Shown here piece by piece: positions 12,111 through 22,389 of a stretch of 64,000 nucleotides of DNA. The DNA lies in NCBI GenBank assembly GCA_903813345.2, contig CAIIXF020000009.1, forward strand, positions 9,170,030-9,234,029. Reading direction: 5' to 3'. The DNA comes from Owenia fusiformis (Eukaryota; Annelida; Polychaeta; Sabellida; Oweniidae). The translations under genes were made by a program, and so were the position numbers. Below the pieces are notes generated by a model. That model saw only the letters and a list, made by a program, of their open reading frames with translations. It was not told the origin of the DNA and made no database searches. Positions within the stretch are counted from its first letter, which is position 1. Each line of letters begins with the position of its first letter.

Positions 12111-12624
12111 GTAGTCTACTGGAGTTGTTCATTTGAAAATCTAAGTGCTGATAAATGTACCTTTATAATGAAACAGGGAACTTGAAATGGAGTTTCAAAA
12201 TCTAATCTTTATTATAAAAGTATAATGAATACTGTACTAAATGAAAGCTACTAGTTTACCCTATATACATTCAATGATAACTTGTGCAGATATGTGTGTT
12301 AGTGATATATCGGTTACCATGGCAACCATATTAGATAACAAAAAGATTGTTCCTGTTATAGAGTATATATAATCATTTATTATCTCTTATATCGTTCAGG
12401 CCGATTTCAAACATGAGAACACGGAAAAAGTTATCTGTTCGAATTCTTTCAAGTCATTTAAAATTGTTTTCCTGATCAGGTTTTATCATCCTAGAACTAT
12501 ATTATCCCTTGAACAATTATATTTCTGAATTTTTGCTTCTTCTTTCACTATGATGTTTTGTTTTACATCAACTTGGCAGTCATGTCTTCAGTTATGTGTG
12601 GTTATGTGTTCAGGCTAAGTAAAG

Positions 12625-13785
12625 GTGGTAGCAGTTATGTCTTCAGGCATTGGCACTGAAATCATAGGTAAAGATGGTGGCAGTTATGTCTTCAGGCATT
12701 GGCACTGAATTCATAGGTAAAGATGGTAGTAGTTATGTCTTCAGGCATTGGCACTGAATTCATAGGTAAAGATGGTAGCGGTTATGTCTTCAGGCATTGG
12801 CACTGAATTCATAGGTAAGATGGTAGTAGTTATGTTCTCAGGCAATCGCACTGAATTCATAAGTAGAGATGGTAGCAGTTATGTCTTCAGGCATTGGCAC
12901 TGAATTCATAGGTAAAGATGGTGGCATTTATGTCTTCAGGCATTGGCACTGAATTCACAAGTAGAAACGGTAGCGATTATGTCTTCAGGCATTGGCACTG
13001 AATTCATAGGTAAAGATGGTAGTAGTTATGTCTTCAGGGATTGGCACTGAATTCAAATTGAAAGATGGTGTCAGTTATATCTTCAGGCATTGGCACTGAA
13101 TTCATAGGTAAACATGGTAGTAGTTATGTCTTCAGGGATTGGCACTGAATTCAAATTGAAAGATGGTGTCAGTTATATCTTCAGGCATTGGCACTGAATT
13201 CATAAGTAAAGATGGTGGCATTTATGTCTTCAGGCATTGGCACTGAATTCATTGGTAAAGATGGTAGTAGTTATGTCTTCAGGCATTGGCACTGAATTCA
13301 TAAGTAGAGATGGTAGCAGTTATGTCTTCAGGCATTGGCACTGAATTCATAGGTAAAGATGGTGGCATTTATGTCTTCAGGCATTGGCACTGAATTCATA
13401 GGTAAAGATGGTGGCAGTTATGTCTTCAGGCATTGGCACTGAATTCATAAGTAGAGATGGTAGCAGTTATGTCTTCAGGCATTGGCACTGAATTCATAGG
13501 TAAAGATGGTGGCATTTATGTCTTCAGGCATTGGCACTGAATTCATAGGTAAAGATGGTGGCAGTTATGTCTTCAGGCATTGGCACTGAATTCATAAGTA
13601 GAGATGGTAGCAGTTATGTCTTCAGGCATTGGCACTGAATTCATAGGTAAAGATGGTAGTAGTTATGTCTTCAGGCAATGGCACTGAATACATGGGTAAA
13701 GATGGTGGCAGTTATGTCTTCAGGCATTGGCACTGAAATCATAGGTAAAGATGGTAGCAGTTATATCTTCAGGCATTGGCAAATT
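12625..13785. repeat. 49-bp minisatellite inside the nested element, about 24 copies
   Basis: Unit GGTAGCAGTTATGTCTTCAG, GCATTGGCACTGAATTCATA, GGTAAAGAT. Variants differ mainly at GGTAGCAG/GGTGGCAT/GGTAGTAG. It ends about 70 bp beyond the stop codon of the large minus-strand ORF. Confidence 0.95.
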
Positions 13786-13856
13786 TTCTATCATAGACAG
13801 ATCTTGTAGGCACTCAGTATTTGACCAGTGTCCAAATAAATATTTCATCTCTGAAT

Positions 13857-16800
13857 TTAAGAATATACATTTTTACAAATAGCTGCTTCTCCGAGGCATG
13901 GGCATAGAATTGTGCATCCACTAGATGCACATTCACAATTTTTAAGGCATATGGCCTTCCCTTTGCAAGAGCAAAGAAATCCTTCAATGACTTCTGAAGC
14001 TGAGGGGCCTTCAAACTTTGCAGTTACAATATCCCCTTCCACCAATGACCACCCATGCCCTATTCTTTCTGGAAGTTCAGGATATGATTTGTGTGATTGT
14101 GTCCATTGCAAACTCTGCCACAAGGCTCTCAGTGCATGTTGACGAAATGCAGGTTCACTTGGTGGTAATTTGAGTAGGGATTTGTATTTTACTGAGGTTT
14201 TCAACAGATGAGCGCGTAGTTTTCCTAGATTGTCTAGTTTTAATGGATCGTGTTGTTTGGGATCATACATATTCCCCACTATTTTTCTTGCATCATCGAT
14301 GAAGTTTTCCTTTTCAAGAGTCTTCATCCCATCGAAGCCATCACATCCTACCTTTTCAATAGTTTTTACAAAAGCCTTTTTGCCATGACCATAGAAAGAT
14401 GATGTAATGTCACATCCTGACATGGCATGCAACATTGGTAGTAGACTACAGAACATGTGCCCCCTTTGGTCAACAATACAGTGAATAGGAATAAATCTGT
14501 GGTTGTTAGTTGTCCCAGTGGCTTTCCCAGTTTCAATCCATATCTTTTGTGTGTTGGTCAGTTTTTTGAAATAGTAAACTGCGAGAACAAGAACATCAGT
14601 ATCTAGAGATTTAATGACTACTTCATGGTTTCCTGGGTCTGCCTCTTCGTCGAGTTTCATGAGGTGAAATATTACTTGTGTGTCAGCTTCTTCGTGTGAG
14701 GATGCTAGATCATCAATACTCTTTTTCTGTTGTTTCGAAATCATCACACATGTTTCACCTTCTTCTTTGAGTCCTCCTGCTATGTAAAGTTTTTGTGACC
14801 CAATCAAATGCTTTTGTATAGTGGTCATAACATATTTTGTGATGAAGTCCACAATACAGGCCTTGTTGTCATCAACGTTTAGAAATATTCTCCAGTCTGG
14901 TACCATTCTCTCTGATTTAACCTGATATATCTTTTCATGCCCAGCCATTTTTCTCCTTTTTCTCTCTTCAGCCTTTGGAGAGTCAGCCTTATCATACCTA
15001 TCAAACACCAGTATCACAGTGCTAGCTAGTCTGAGCCAGCATATGATTTTATTAAGGAAGTGTTGCCCAATCTGATCAAAGTTGTTGAATTTGTCTCCCT
15101 GTATGGCCTGTATAACACACATTCCATCTATTATGTATGATGTGTTATCTGGATCAGAGGAAGGGAAAATAGTCGTTTGATTGACTTGCAAAACCTTGAC
15201 AAGGTCTGACTTGACATTCTTCCTCATGCTTCCATCATCATGGAATATTGCAGGAGGGGTTATGGTAATTGGATGTTCTAGCATAGTATCTATGTTAACA
15301 TGAGGTCTTTTGTCGCAAATTGTTAATGCTCTTTGGAAGATGGTTTCAGCACCTATTGCAACAGGCACAGTCTCTGTCCTTGTTTTAACCTTGGATTTTG
15401 GGTGCATGTCACAAAATGTTACAAGTTTGTTTTGTTTTATCGTCTGGTAGAAATTGGTTGATTGTTCCTCAAGAGCTGAGGATACAAACTGATACATTTT
15501 CATCGAACCAGATTTGATAACAGATAAGAGTGAACGTTGTACATCTTCACTTGCATGAACACCCGTTGATATGTTAAGGAGAACATTAGGATGACTATGT
15601 ACATCAAATGGATTAGTCATTCTGTTCTCTATATGATCTTGGATTAGCTTGACATCATCTTCGTCACGCATCAAATTAGAATGGCACTCTTGTGGATGAT
15701 GTATGTGCTCATTTGAAGATTCACTGCATCTATCTTTAAAAGTAGATGATATCCTGCTGAATATATGCCTAGTTAGGCTCCATCTGATCATTGTTTGTGG
15801 TTTGCTTGTGAGACCAACTATGCCCCCATCTCCCTTTGCATCTTTAATTACAGTGGTTTCTGTCCCCATATCTGACCAAATTCCATTAAACCCATGACTT
15901 GTTTTGCGGATGGAAAATTTTCCTTCTTCAAATGCACTTTGAACAGCTTCTGGTAGGTTCATCATATCAAGGATGTAGATTGGAGACCACCTGGCATAAT
16001 TTGTCTTGTTTGCTCCAAAAAAGTATGGTAACATCCTAGCCACACTTGTCAGATGCATATCCCAATCACCACCTCTTTCCGCTCTTAGGTTTTCAAGAAA
16101 GGTTTCACAAGCTTCTAGGAACATTATCCAAAAAGAAAATGTTGGTGATTGGTTGCAGCCCCATTCTTTGTATTCATTCAGTTGTGGAAGCAGTTTATCT
16201 TTAATCCTTTTCTCAAATTCTTCTCTGGAGGTTTTCATCGCCTCACCACCCTCTGTATGTGCATTGACACAATCATCAATATGAGTCCAGATTTCAGATA
16301 CATTATCATTTTCCTCACACCATTTAATGAAAGATAGAAGAAATGTTTGCATCACTGCTTCATATGTCAGTACTATCCCTCGTAAAGCCCTCTTAAACTG
16401 CTTTCCCTGTAGCATTTGATCTACAGTATTTGCTGCGTAAACTCCAGATTCGACAAGGATATCCCTGAGCCCAGAGTCACCCCATATCTTTCCAATGCAA
16501 GAGATAAAACAACACATCATGTGAAAGCCACCTAGTCTAATAATGCTGTTTTCAAACTCTGTTTTATCCCACTTAACCTGTAAGGCTAACTTATACAACT
16601 GTTGATCAAATGTTTGTATAGTATACGGCTGCCCAAGATGATTCATCATTTCCTTGCTTTTTGTCATAGTCGTAAAAACCGTTCCAATATTGGAAGGAGG
16701 GGCATCTATGATTGGTGGATAAGCAGTTGCAGTGATAGTTTGTTCCTTTGCTGCAACCATGTGATTGTATCCAGTCCAAAAAGGGATAATTTGAGCTTCA

Positions 16801-18365
16801 TGAATAGTATTTATCATAGGCAAAGCTCCTCTGCACCCCATGCGTAGCAGTATCCACCCTATATCAGATGACAGTGAATTATAGTTTGGTTTCTCTATCA
16901 TTGTTCTGATGGAAACTTTGGCTTCTGGATATTTTGGAGGGCTTGGTCGGGTAATAGGCTTTGTATATGGCAAAGGCAAAGTCAGATCAGACTTTTTCTT
17001 ATCATCAACAGCCAAGGCTCTTGCGGATGATGGATTTATTTTCATTGTGATGTGTTCAAAAACATCATTTGGATCTTGATCTTGAAATACTACCCTGGCC
17101 ATTGAGTGGAAGGAATTTTTTCCATCAATGGTCTCCGCATTTATATCTATGTTGTCATCACCCTCATGTATAATATTTCCCCCATCTGACACTGGTTTTA
17201 TATTTGGTGGGACATACACTCCATCTGTCATTTGATCTGATTCATGCTGCGCTATAGCAGTCGAGAAGCGGCGTAAGGTATCATAGCTCACACAAAATCC
17301 ATGAGAATGCAGGTTATCAATGAGTTCCTTCCTGCCATAAGTATGATGTAGCTGTACAGCTAGGCCTAGAGTAAATGGAGTTATGTTGCTTTTGCGCATG
17401 TTTGACAGGAGACATTCAGCAAGTGTTAAAGCTTTGCGCTTCAATACATGGTTGGTGCAATCATTTGATTTCAAAGTGTGAGCTTTTGGATCAGCAAGCC
17501 AGAGCATCATTGTTTTAAGAAGTGGTGGTAGATTTTCTTCAACTTTGTCCATTTTCATCTGGTCTACAGTGGGAAAGACATCGATGGTTGTGTATATCTG
17601 TGCTTCTTCTCTTATCAATGCCACAGCCTCGTGTATAACACTACACTTTCGCTTGTGTTCAGTAATGGCGGAATCTGGAAGATTTGACATTTTCGTGTTT
17701 TCTGTAATGGCCTCAGATTCTTCTAGTTTCAAATTATTGAATGCTTTCAAAATATCTACATCTCTTTTTCTGACTATTGAAGTCATACCTTGGCCTTGTC
17801 TCGTTTGGATAACTATTTCATCTCCATAGTGTTTCTTTAGTTTTCTGTATAAATTTGAGGAGCTATAACTATGTGACTCATCCGGGAGATATGATTGATA
17901 TTTATTCACTAGATCAGTCATTTTGAAGACTTCGCTGTCATTCATCAATCGCTGATTAATGTCTTTTAAAAGTTCTTCAAAGGAACCCTTGTGAATATCA
18001 TTATTTTCTTCTCCTTCTTCTTTCTTTCCCAAAAACTGCAGATTTCTTCTGGCGACATAACTTGATCTGCAATTGCTATGATAGCAAGCTTTATTGTGGA
18101 CAAGATCAACATCTAAGACTCTGAACATCATTGCTTCATCATTTCTCATGACAGCTGTATCCTTAATAGTTTGGCCAGATTTATCATCTTCAATCCTGTG
18201 AGTGGTACTGCTGCCTTTATATTTTCTTTTTTGACAAAATATGCATTTCGAAAAATCAGTCTGAAGATGTGTTCTCAATCTTTTCCTTTTAAGAGGTATG
18301 TTTTCTTGCGAATCATAGTGGCATCGCTTCATTGCCCTCAAGGGGGTGCGATAGTTCGTGTCCAT
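13857..18365 (-). CDS. Large ORF of nested element: Zn cluster, PIN/FEN-like nuclease region, CXC domain
   Basis: 1502 aa with ATG at 18365, intronless. N-terminus: a basic KRKRLR stretch, then C41IFC44 and ACYHSNC (about 93-99), a probable zinc site. Middle: about 900 residues without a recognised domain. From about 1075 to 1330 are motifs of a PIN/FEN-like nuclease fold: YIIDGM, ILVFDRYD, SSHEEADTQV, SLDTDVLVLA and HAMSGCDITSSF, with acids placed as in metal-binding nucleases. C-terminus (about 1472-1499): a CSCKGK...C...C.C...C.C pattern like Tesmin/TSO1 CXC DNA-binding domains. Such EADTQ/DTDVL/GCD proteins are common as unannotated genes in invertebrates. A DNA-binding nuclease role in mobility is inference. 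The frame is fully open, so it is under selection or young. Confidence 0.8.
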   Translation of the reverse strand: MDTNYRTPLRAMKRCHYDSQENIPLKRKRLRTHLQTDFSKCIFCQKRKYKGSSTTHRIEDDKSGQTIKDTAVMRNDEAMMFRVLDVDLVHNKACYHSNCRSSYVARRNLQFLGKKEEGEENNDIHKGSFEELLKDINQRLMNDSEVFKMTDLVNKYQSYLPDESHSYSSSNLYRKLKKHYGDEIVIQTRQGQGMTSIVRKRDVDILKAFNNLKLEESEAITENTKMSNLPDSAITEHKRKCSVIHEAVALIREEAQIYTTIDVFPTVDQMKMDKVEENLPPLLKTMMLWLADPKAHTLKSNDCTNHVLKRKALTLAECLLSNMRKSNITPFTLGLAVQLHHTYGRKELIDNLHSHGFCVSYDTLRRFSTAIAQHESDQMTDGVYVPPNIKPVSDGGNIIHEGDDNIDINAETIDGKNSFHSMARVVFQDQDPNDVFEHITMKINPSSARALAVDDKKKSDLTLPLPYTKPITRPSPPKYPEAKVSIRTMIEKPNYNSLSSDIGWILLRMGCRGALPMINTIHEAQIIPFWTGYNHMVAAKEQTITATAYPPIIDAPPSNIGTVFTTMTKSKEMMNHLGQPYTIQTFDQQLYKLALQVKWDKTEFENSIIRLGGFHMMCCFISCIGKIWGDSGLRDILVESGVYAANTVDQMLQGKQFKRALRGIVLTYEAVMQTFLLSFIKWCEENDNVSEIWTHIDDCVNAHTEGGEAMKTSREEFEKRIKDKLLPQLNEYKEWGCNQSPTFSFWIMFLEACETFLENLRAERGGDWDMHLTSVARMLPYFFGANKTNYARWSPIYILDMMNLPEAVQSAFEEGKFSIRKTSHGFNGIWSDMGTETTVIKDAKGDGGIVGLTSKPQTMIRWSLTRHIFSRISSTFKDRCSESSNEHIHHPQECHSNLMRDEDDVKLIQDHIENRMTNPFDVHSHPNVLLNISTGVHASEDVQRSLLSVIKSGSMKMYQFVSSALEEQSTNFYQTIKQNKLVTFCDMHPKSKVKTRTETVPVAIGAETIFQRALTICDKRPHVNIDTMLEHPITITPPAIFHDDGSMRKNVKSDLVKVLQVNQTTIFPSSDPDNTSYIIDGMCVIQAIQGDKFNNFDQIGQHFLNKIICWLRLASTVILVFDRYDKADSPKAEERKRRKMAGHEKIYQVKSERMVPDWRIFLNVDDNKACIVDFITKYVMTTIQKHLIGSQKLYIAGGLKEEGETCVMISKQQKKSIDDLASSHEEADTQVIFHLMKLDEEADPGNHEVVIKSLDTDVLVLAVYYFKKLTNTQKIWIETGKATGTTNNHRFIPIHCIVDQRGHMFCSLLPMLHAMSGCDITSSFYGHGKKAFVKTIEKVGCDGFDGMKTLEKENFIDDARKIVGNMYDPKQHDPLKLDNLGKLRAHLLKTSVKYKSLLKLPPSEPAFRQHALRALWQSLQWTQSHKSYPELPERIGHGWSLVEGDIVTAKFEGPSASEVIEGFLCSCKGKAICLKNCECASSGCTILCPCLGEAAICKNVYS

Positions 18366-19289
18366 ATTTGCGATTTCAATAGGATATTATAATGTTACTA
18401 TAGATTCGAGTCATATCTTTCATTGTTAATGAATTTTAAACTCATTTTCATTCACACGTTACCAGGTTACAGGCATTGGGAGTGCTGGGGACGTAGTTGG
18501 ATCTGAAAGATGAATAAATCAGTAATAACAAGATTCATCAGAACAAGATTCTGTTGTCTTTCAAATAGGCATTCTAGTTATGACTTGATAACAAAGTATG
18601 ACAAATCCTATTAAACAGGAAGAAGAAAATTAAAAGGGAAATACTCTATGTTGTTGGTTCATCAATATTTTCTTTAAATATATTATCCTTTGATACTTTG
18701 GCCTCTATATTTTAACAGTTTATAAATGAACATTTTAAAAAGAATAAATTACTTAATCAAAAGAGTATGAACAAAATAGCTTACTTTTAATAAGAAAAAT
18801 ATCCTGGTGAAACATTTCCCTTCTGCAGCCAGTGAACCTAAAAACCTGAGTCTGAAGTCATGCATGATTTGCAGTTTGTTTGTGATGTCACCAGTATTAT
18901 TGATTGTTGTCTTGGCAACAACAGAACAACAAAACAAAAACAAACAAAAAAAAGATTCCTTTTTTGATTAGCTTTCACTTGGTTTCAATATGATTAAAAT
19001 GTGATTACTAAGCAACTTAAAAGCAAGAATATATTTAATATTAAAGAAATATGGTTGCCATGGAAACGAGTGTTTCAATCATGATCATTTTTAATGATTT
19101 ATAAACAGGCATCAAGAGTAGTAGCTCTCATTTGGTACTTACATTATAAATTAAAAACCACAAATTAAATTCATACATTAAAATTAAATTAAATTCATAC
19201 AGAAACCATATTTTTCATTTAACATTTTTCATTGCATTTACGGTATAATTTGTATACATTTTGAATTTTGAATATGCAACTTGAGAATG
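18366..19289. other. Spacer upstream of the 1502-aa ORF in the nested element
   Basis: AT-rich, no coding sequence recognised. As the region between the right TIR and the ORF's start on the minus strand it should hold the promoter. CCATGGAAACG-type phrases near 19057 echo the TIRs. Confidence 0.4.
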
Positions 19290-19815
19290 CCATAATTGTA
19301 TTAATTTAAGCTAATAAGCCTCATATTATATATCATTGGGAAGCTATGATATCCTAGAACTGTTTTATAGTGAAATATTATAACTCTACCATGACAGTTT
19401 AATTAAATAGCAGTTTATATTGTATGTATTATTAAAAAACATCAAAAATTAGATATAAATTATGGTTATGACGTCACAGTTGATATGCAAATGAGCTAAT
19501 TTGCATAATTTTGAACCAATCATAAACTTTATTCCTTAAGCTTTCATTTGGCGTTAATATCATCAAAATCGGATAAAAAATGACAGAGATATCTCTAATA
19601 ATAGAAATAGTCCTCATTAACAGTGGTGAAATTCAGTTGCCATGGAAACGGGCGTCTAAAACATCATTGTCCCTCATTATGATTTAAAATATATATTTTT
19701 TCACTGAAGGCATATATAAACGAAGAGATTAAGGTATGACACGTCCTTATATACTCTGAACTATTAATCTCCTTTAAATTGCACAATTGAGAATTTCACT
19801 CCTCACCTATATGGG
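19290..19815. repeat. Right terminal inverted repeat of the nested element
   Basis: Inverse of the left repeat; phrases GACGTCACAGTTGATATGCA, GCCATGGAAACGGGCGTCTA and GACACGTCCTTATATACTCT align with the left arm. Near 19797-19804 it ends ACTCCTC, matching GAGGAGT on the left. Confidence 0.85.
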
Positions 19816-20013
19816 GAGGAAGATGATACTTCTTCAGAAGCTAACTTTCATGAGTTGTCGCAAGATGATGAGGAACAGTTTTGGGATGAAGAACAGGAAC
19901 TGCCATATGGTAAATCCCAATATACTGTGAATTTTCCCAAACACCATTGTGAGGTCAGCAATAAAAACATTTTGCCAGCAGGTAGTAAGCGCAGCTGTAC
20001 TAAGCACAAATAA
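19816..20013 (+). pseudogene. Displaced C-terminal tail of the retrotransposon pol frame
   Basis: Directly after the second 12-bp repeat the pol reading phase continues open for about 65 codons, acidic at first (LSQDDEEQFWDEEQELPYG), to TAA at 20011. It has no start of its own. It is most simply the original end of Pol cut off by the 8.2-kb insertion. Confidence 0.7.
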
Positions 20014-20034
20014 ATTCATGGGTTAGTGTAGGTC

Positions 20035-20048
20035 AAGGAAGGGAGGAA
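20035..20048 (+). other. Polypurine tract
   Basis: AAGGAAGGGAGGAA, all purine, ends exactly where the 3' LTR begins. This is the expected primer for plus-strand DNA synthesis in LTR retrotransposons. Confidence 0.8.
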
Positions 20049-21764
20049 TGTAATATGGTATATTTTTATGTGTTTCCAGGTATAGAGTATAGTAGATTAT
20101 TCTTCCCAGTGGCCTTATACTAACGCTTGTGGTGGTGGTTTGTTTTACAGAATATAGCAGCAATACCTTGAGATACACGACAAATTGCACGATTCATAGC
20201 ATGTGATCAGTGTTGCTTGTAGATGTAGTTTTGTAACATTAACTGATTTGCCTAGCGTAACAATCAAAGTGTGTATTCACAAGTGAACACAAGACCCGAA
20301 TGAGTATTGGCAATTTATAGAAAGATATCGTCACGATTTATAGCATGTGATCAGTGTGCTCGTAGATGTAGTTTTGTAACATTAACTGATTTGCCTAGCG
20401 TAACAATCAAAGTGTGTATTAACAGTGTCCAGTATTCACAAGTGAACTCAAGACCCGAATGAGTATTGGCAATTTATAGAAAGATATCGTCACGATTTAT
20501 AGTATGTGATCAGGGTGCTCATAGATGTAGTTTTGTAACATTAACTGATTTGCCTAGTGTAACAATAACAGTGTCCAGTATTCACACGTGAACACGAGAC
20601 CCGCATGAGTATTGGTGATTTATAGAAAGATATTGTTACAGAGTATCCCCATATACATTGACTATTATGGTATTATACGATTAAATTGATTGGCACTAGT
20701 AATTATAGTGCTTCAGTAGCATTCATAGTGTATATTAACAGTGTTCACTATTCATGCGTGAACTGGAGACCAGAATGAGTTTCAGTGATTATCGATACAG
20801 AGTATTCCCATATACATTGACTATTATGGTGTTATAGCATTAATTGATTGGCACTAGTAGTTATTGGAGTTACAATTTGCCGTGATCATTAATTACAGTA
20901 TGAACCAGACAGAATATGTACCAGAGCGACCATATAGGAGCCTAAGATACTAGCATACCAGCACAATATCATTATAGAGTGTAACATGATACATTGAGCA
21001 TTATGATGGCGTATGATTCAATGATCGACATATTTGAGTTATTATAGAGTGGTACAGTAAACTTTGACCATTTGTACAGAAGGCCAGATTGAGCAGTCAA
21101 TTGGTTGCTATAGAGTAGGATTGTGCTGAGTTAAGTAGTTGAACAAATCAAAGCCTTCATTGTACCGGAGCGACGATTAGAGTAACTGTTACCAGCAAAC
21201 ATTAGAATATCGCTTATATCATTACAGGGTGTCCCAATATACCTTGTCTGATTATTAACATTGAATCAGCAACATTCTGACTGATATATGCACATTTTTA
21301 TGGGTTATTATGTCTTAATAAGATATTATAGCTTGAAACTTAACTCTTAGTAGTATTTATGCATTCATATGTATTCATAGCATTTTAAGTATGCAACCAT
21401 TATAGGTTAACTTTAGTTCATGAGTTATTAGAATATAGTTAAGTGTTAGGACTTGCAGAACGAAGAGTTAGTGAGTTAGTTAATTCAGATGGAAACACAG
21501 TGTTCCCACAGCCAGTAGGTAGTATAGGGTATTCGTTGTGAGCGATTAGGATTACTCAGATAATTTGGGTAACCAGTGTCACAGACTAGTAAAAGTAGCG
21601 AGTAACCATTACTAGTCTTTATTTGGTTTCATTATTAACCGCTTTGAGAGTTTGTGGTATAACGACCCTTTTATTGTACATGTAATATAGATGTATATGT
21701 TACTTTAACATTGTTTCAAAATATATTTCCATATTAAAACTACCTATATTTGTGAGTAATTACA
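20049..21764 (+). repeat. 3' LTR
   Basis: 1716 bp, nearly identical to the 5' LTR, including the subrepeats. It ends at 21764 and is followed by CTAA, then 13 nt, then the splice donor of gene A exon 2 (read on the minus strand). Confidence 0.93.
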
Positions 21765-21781
21765 CTAATTATTAAGAATAC

Positions 21782-22013
21782 CTCCTTCTTCCGTAACCTC
21801 CACGGTCACGGTCTCGACCACGATCCCCACCTCTTCTGCCTGATTCAGCTGGGCGACCATACCGTGCCATCTGGACTCGCAATTCTCGACCATCTAAAAC
21901 AAAGCCATCAAGATCGTCCATAGCTTCCTCAGCATCACGTTTGTCATAATATCGTACAAAGGCGAACCCTCGGCTGTCTTTTGTGTGTCTATCCCTTGGA
22001 ATGTAAATATCTC
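21782..22013 (-). CDS. SRSF2-like gene A, exon 2 (RRM C-half and hinge)
   Basis: Follows a TTGCAG acceptor and completes codon 41. It encodes [19 protein letters not shown] and onward, with RNP1 RGFAFVRY at residues 55-62, the conserved [13 protein letters not shown] end of the RRM, and a Gly/Arg/Asp hinge. It ends in codon AG|G before a donor reading GTATTC, weak because position +5 is not G. If the intron is retained the frame meets TAA at 21774-21772, only a few codons on, so an RS-less protein would result. A Ty3/gypsy LTR ends at 21764, 17 nt into the intron. Confidence 0.9.
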
Positions 22014-22264
22014 CTGCAACGAAAGGATTTAGAATTTAACAAGCTTCAATCTACAGGTTTTCTTATGGACAATTTGCCAAATTTAACGATGGGCGTGTCA
22101 TTTTTGGATATTGTTTCAAATAATGAATACATTTCAGTAATCTCCCTAGGAATTTTAATCATCACTGGTTTTGTGATTTTACAATTTTTTTGCTCGTTGC
22201 ATTTTTTGGGGATGCACTGTATCGACTAACTAGAGACTGGAGAATATGACAGTGATATAGAGGT

Positions 22265-22389
22265 TCTTGTATGAGTACGTCTGCAAGATCATCCATTCTT
22301 GATGAGCTTTGATAATTCTTCTTAAAAAAACATTATCAATGCGAGACGCGAGTCAAGAATGGATGATATTGCAGAGGTACGAGTACAAG
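22265..22389. repeat. 125-bp hairpin with 37-bp arms
   Basis: Arms start CTTGTA and meet around ATCCATTCTTGA (22265-22301 and, inverted, 22353-22389) with about five mismatches, loop about 51 nt. It lies in intron 1 of gene A. It may be a small MITE or a fold-back small-RNA source. Confidence 0.65.

Larger units (their letters stand above)
11597..19815 (-). mobile_element. 8.2-kb nested element with long TIRs and a 1502-aa nuclease-like ORF
   Basis: Bounded by a 12-bp direct repeat and by long inverted repeats (about 340 bp near-identical, then diverged for another 150-200 bp). It interrupts the last part of pol in the Ty3/gypsy element. Contents: left TIR, AT-rich spacer, 49-bp minisatellite, one large minus-strand ORF, AT-rich spacer, right TIR. 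No DDE transposase, Tyr recombinase, polymerase or reverse transcriptase is recognisable. Whether it moves by itself or travels with this retrotransposon family cannot be told from one copy. Confidence 0.75.
4707..21764 (+). mobile_element. Full-length Ty3/gypsy LTR retrotransposon with a nested element
   Basis: 17.06 kb, about 8.8 kb without the nested insertion. Seen: LTRs of 1715 and 1716 bp that begin TGTAATATGG and end ATTACA, a primer-site-like sequence, one gag-pol frame in the order protease, RT, RNase H, integrase (the Ty3/gypsy order), and a purine tract just before the 3' LTR. CTAA flanks both edges (4703-4706, 21765-21768). By eye the LTRs differ at about eight bases plus one 1-bp indel, so the insertion is recent. 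No env-like frame was found. It is antisense to gene A, inside its intron 2. Confidence 0.93.

Noticed and set aside
12625-13785. Regular repeat-spacer look suggestive of a CRISPR array
   Set aside because: The whole 49-bp unit is repeated with no unique spacers, and the setting is a metazoan transposon. It is a minisatellite.
19816-20048. Possible env-like or accessory gene before the 3' LTR
   Set aside because: Too short, no signal peptide or membrane segment, no start codon; it fits the displaced pol tail.
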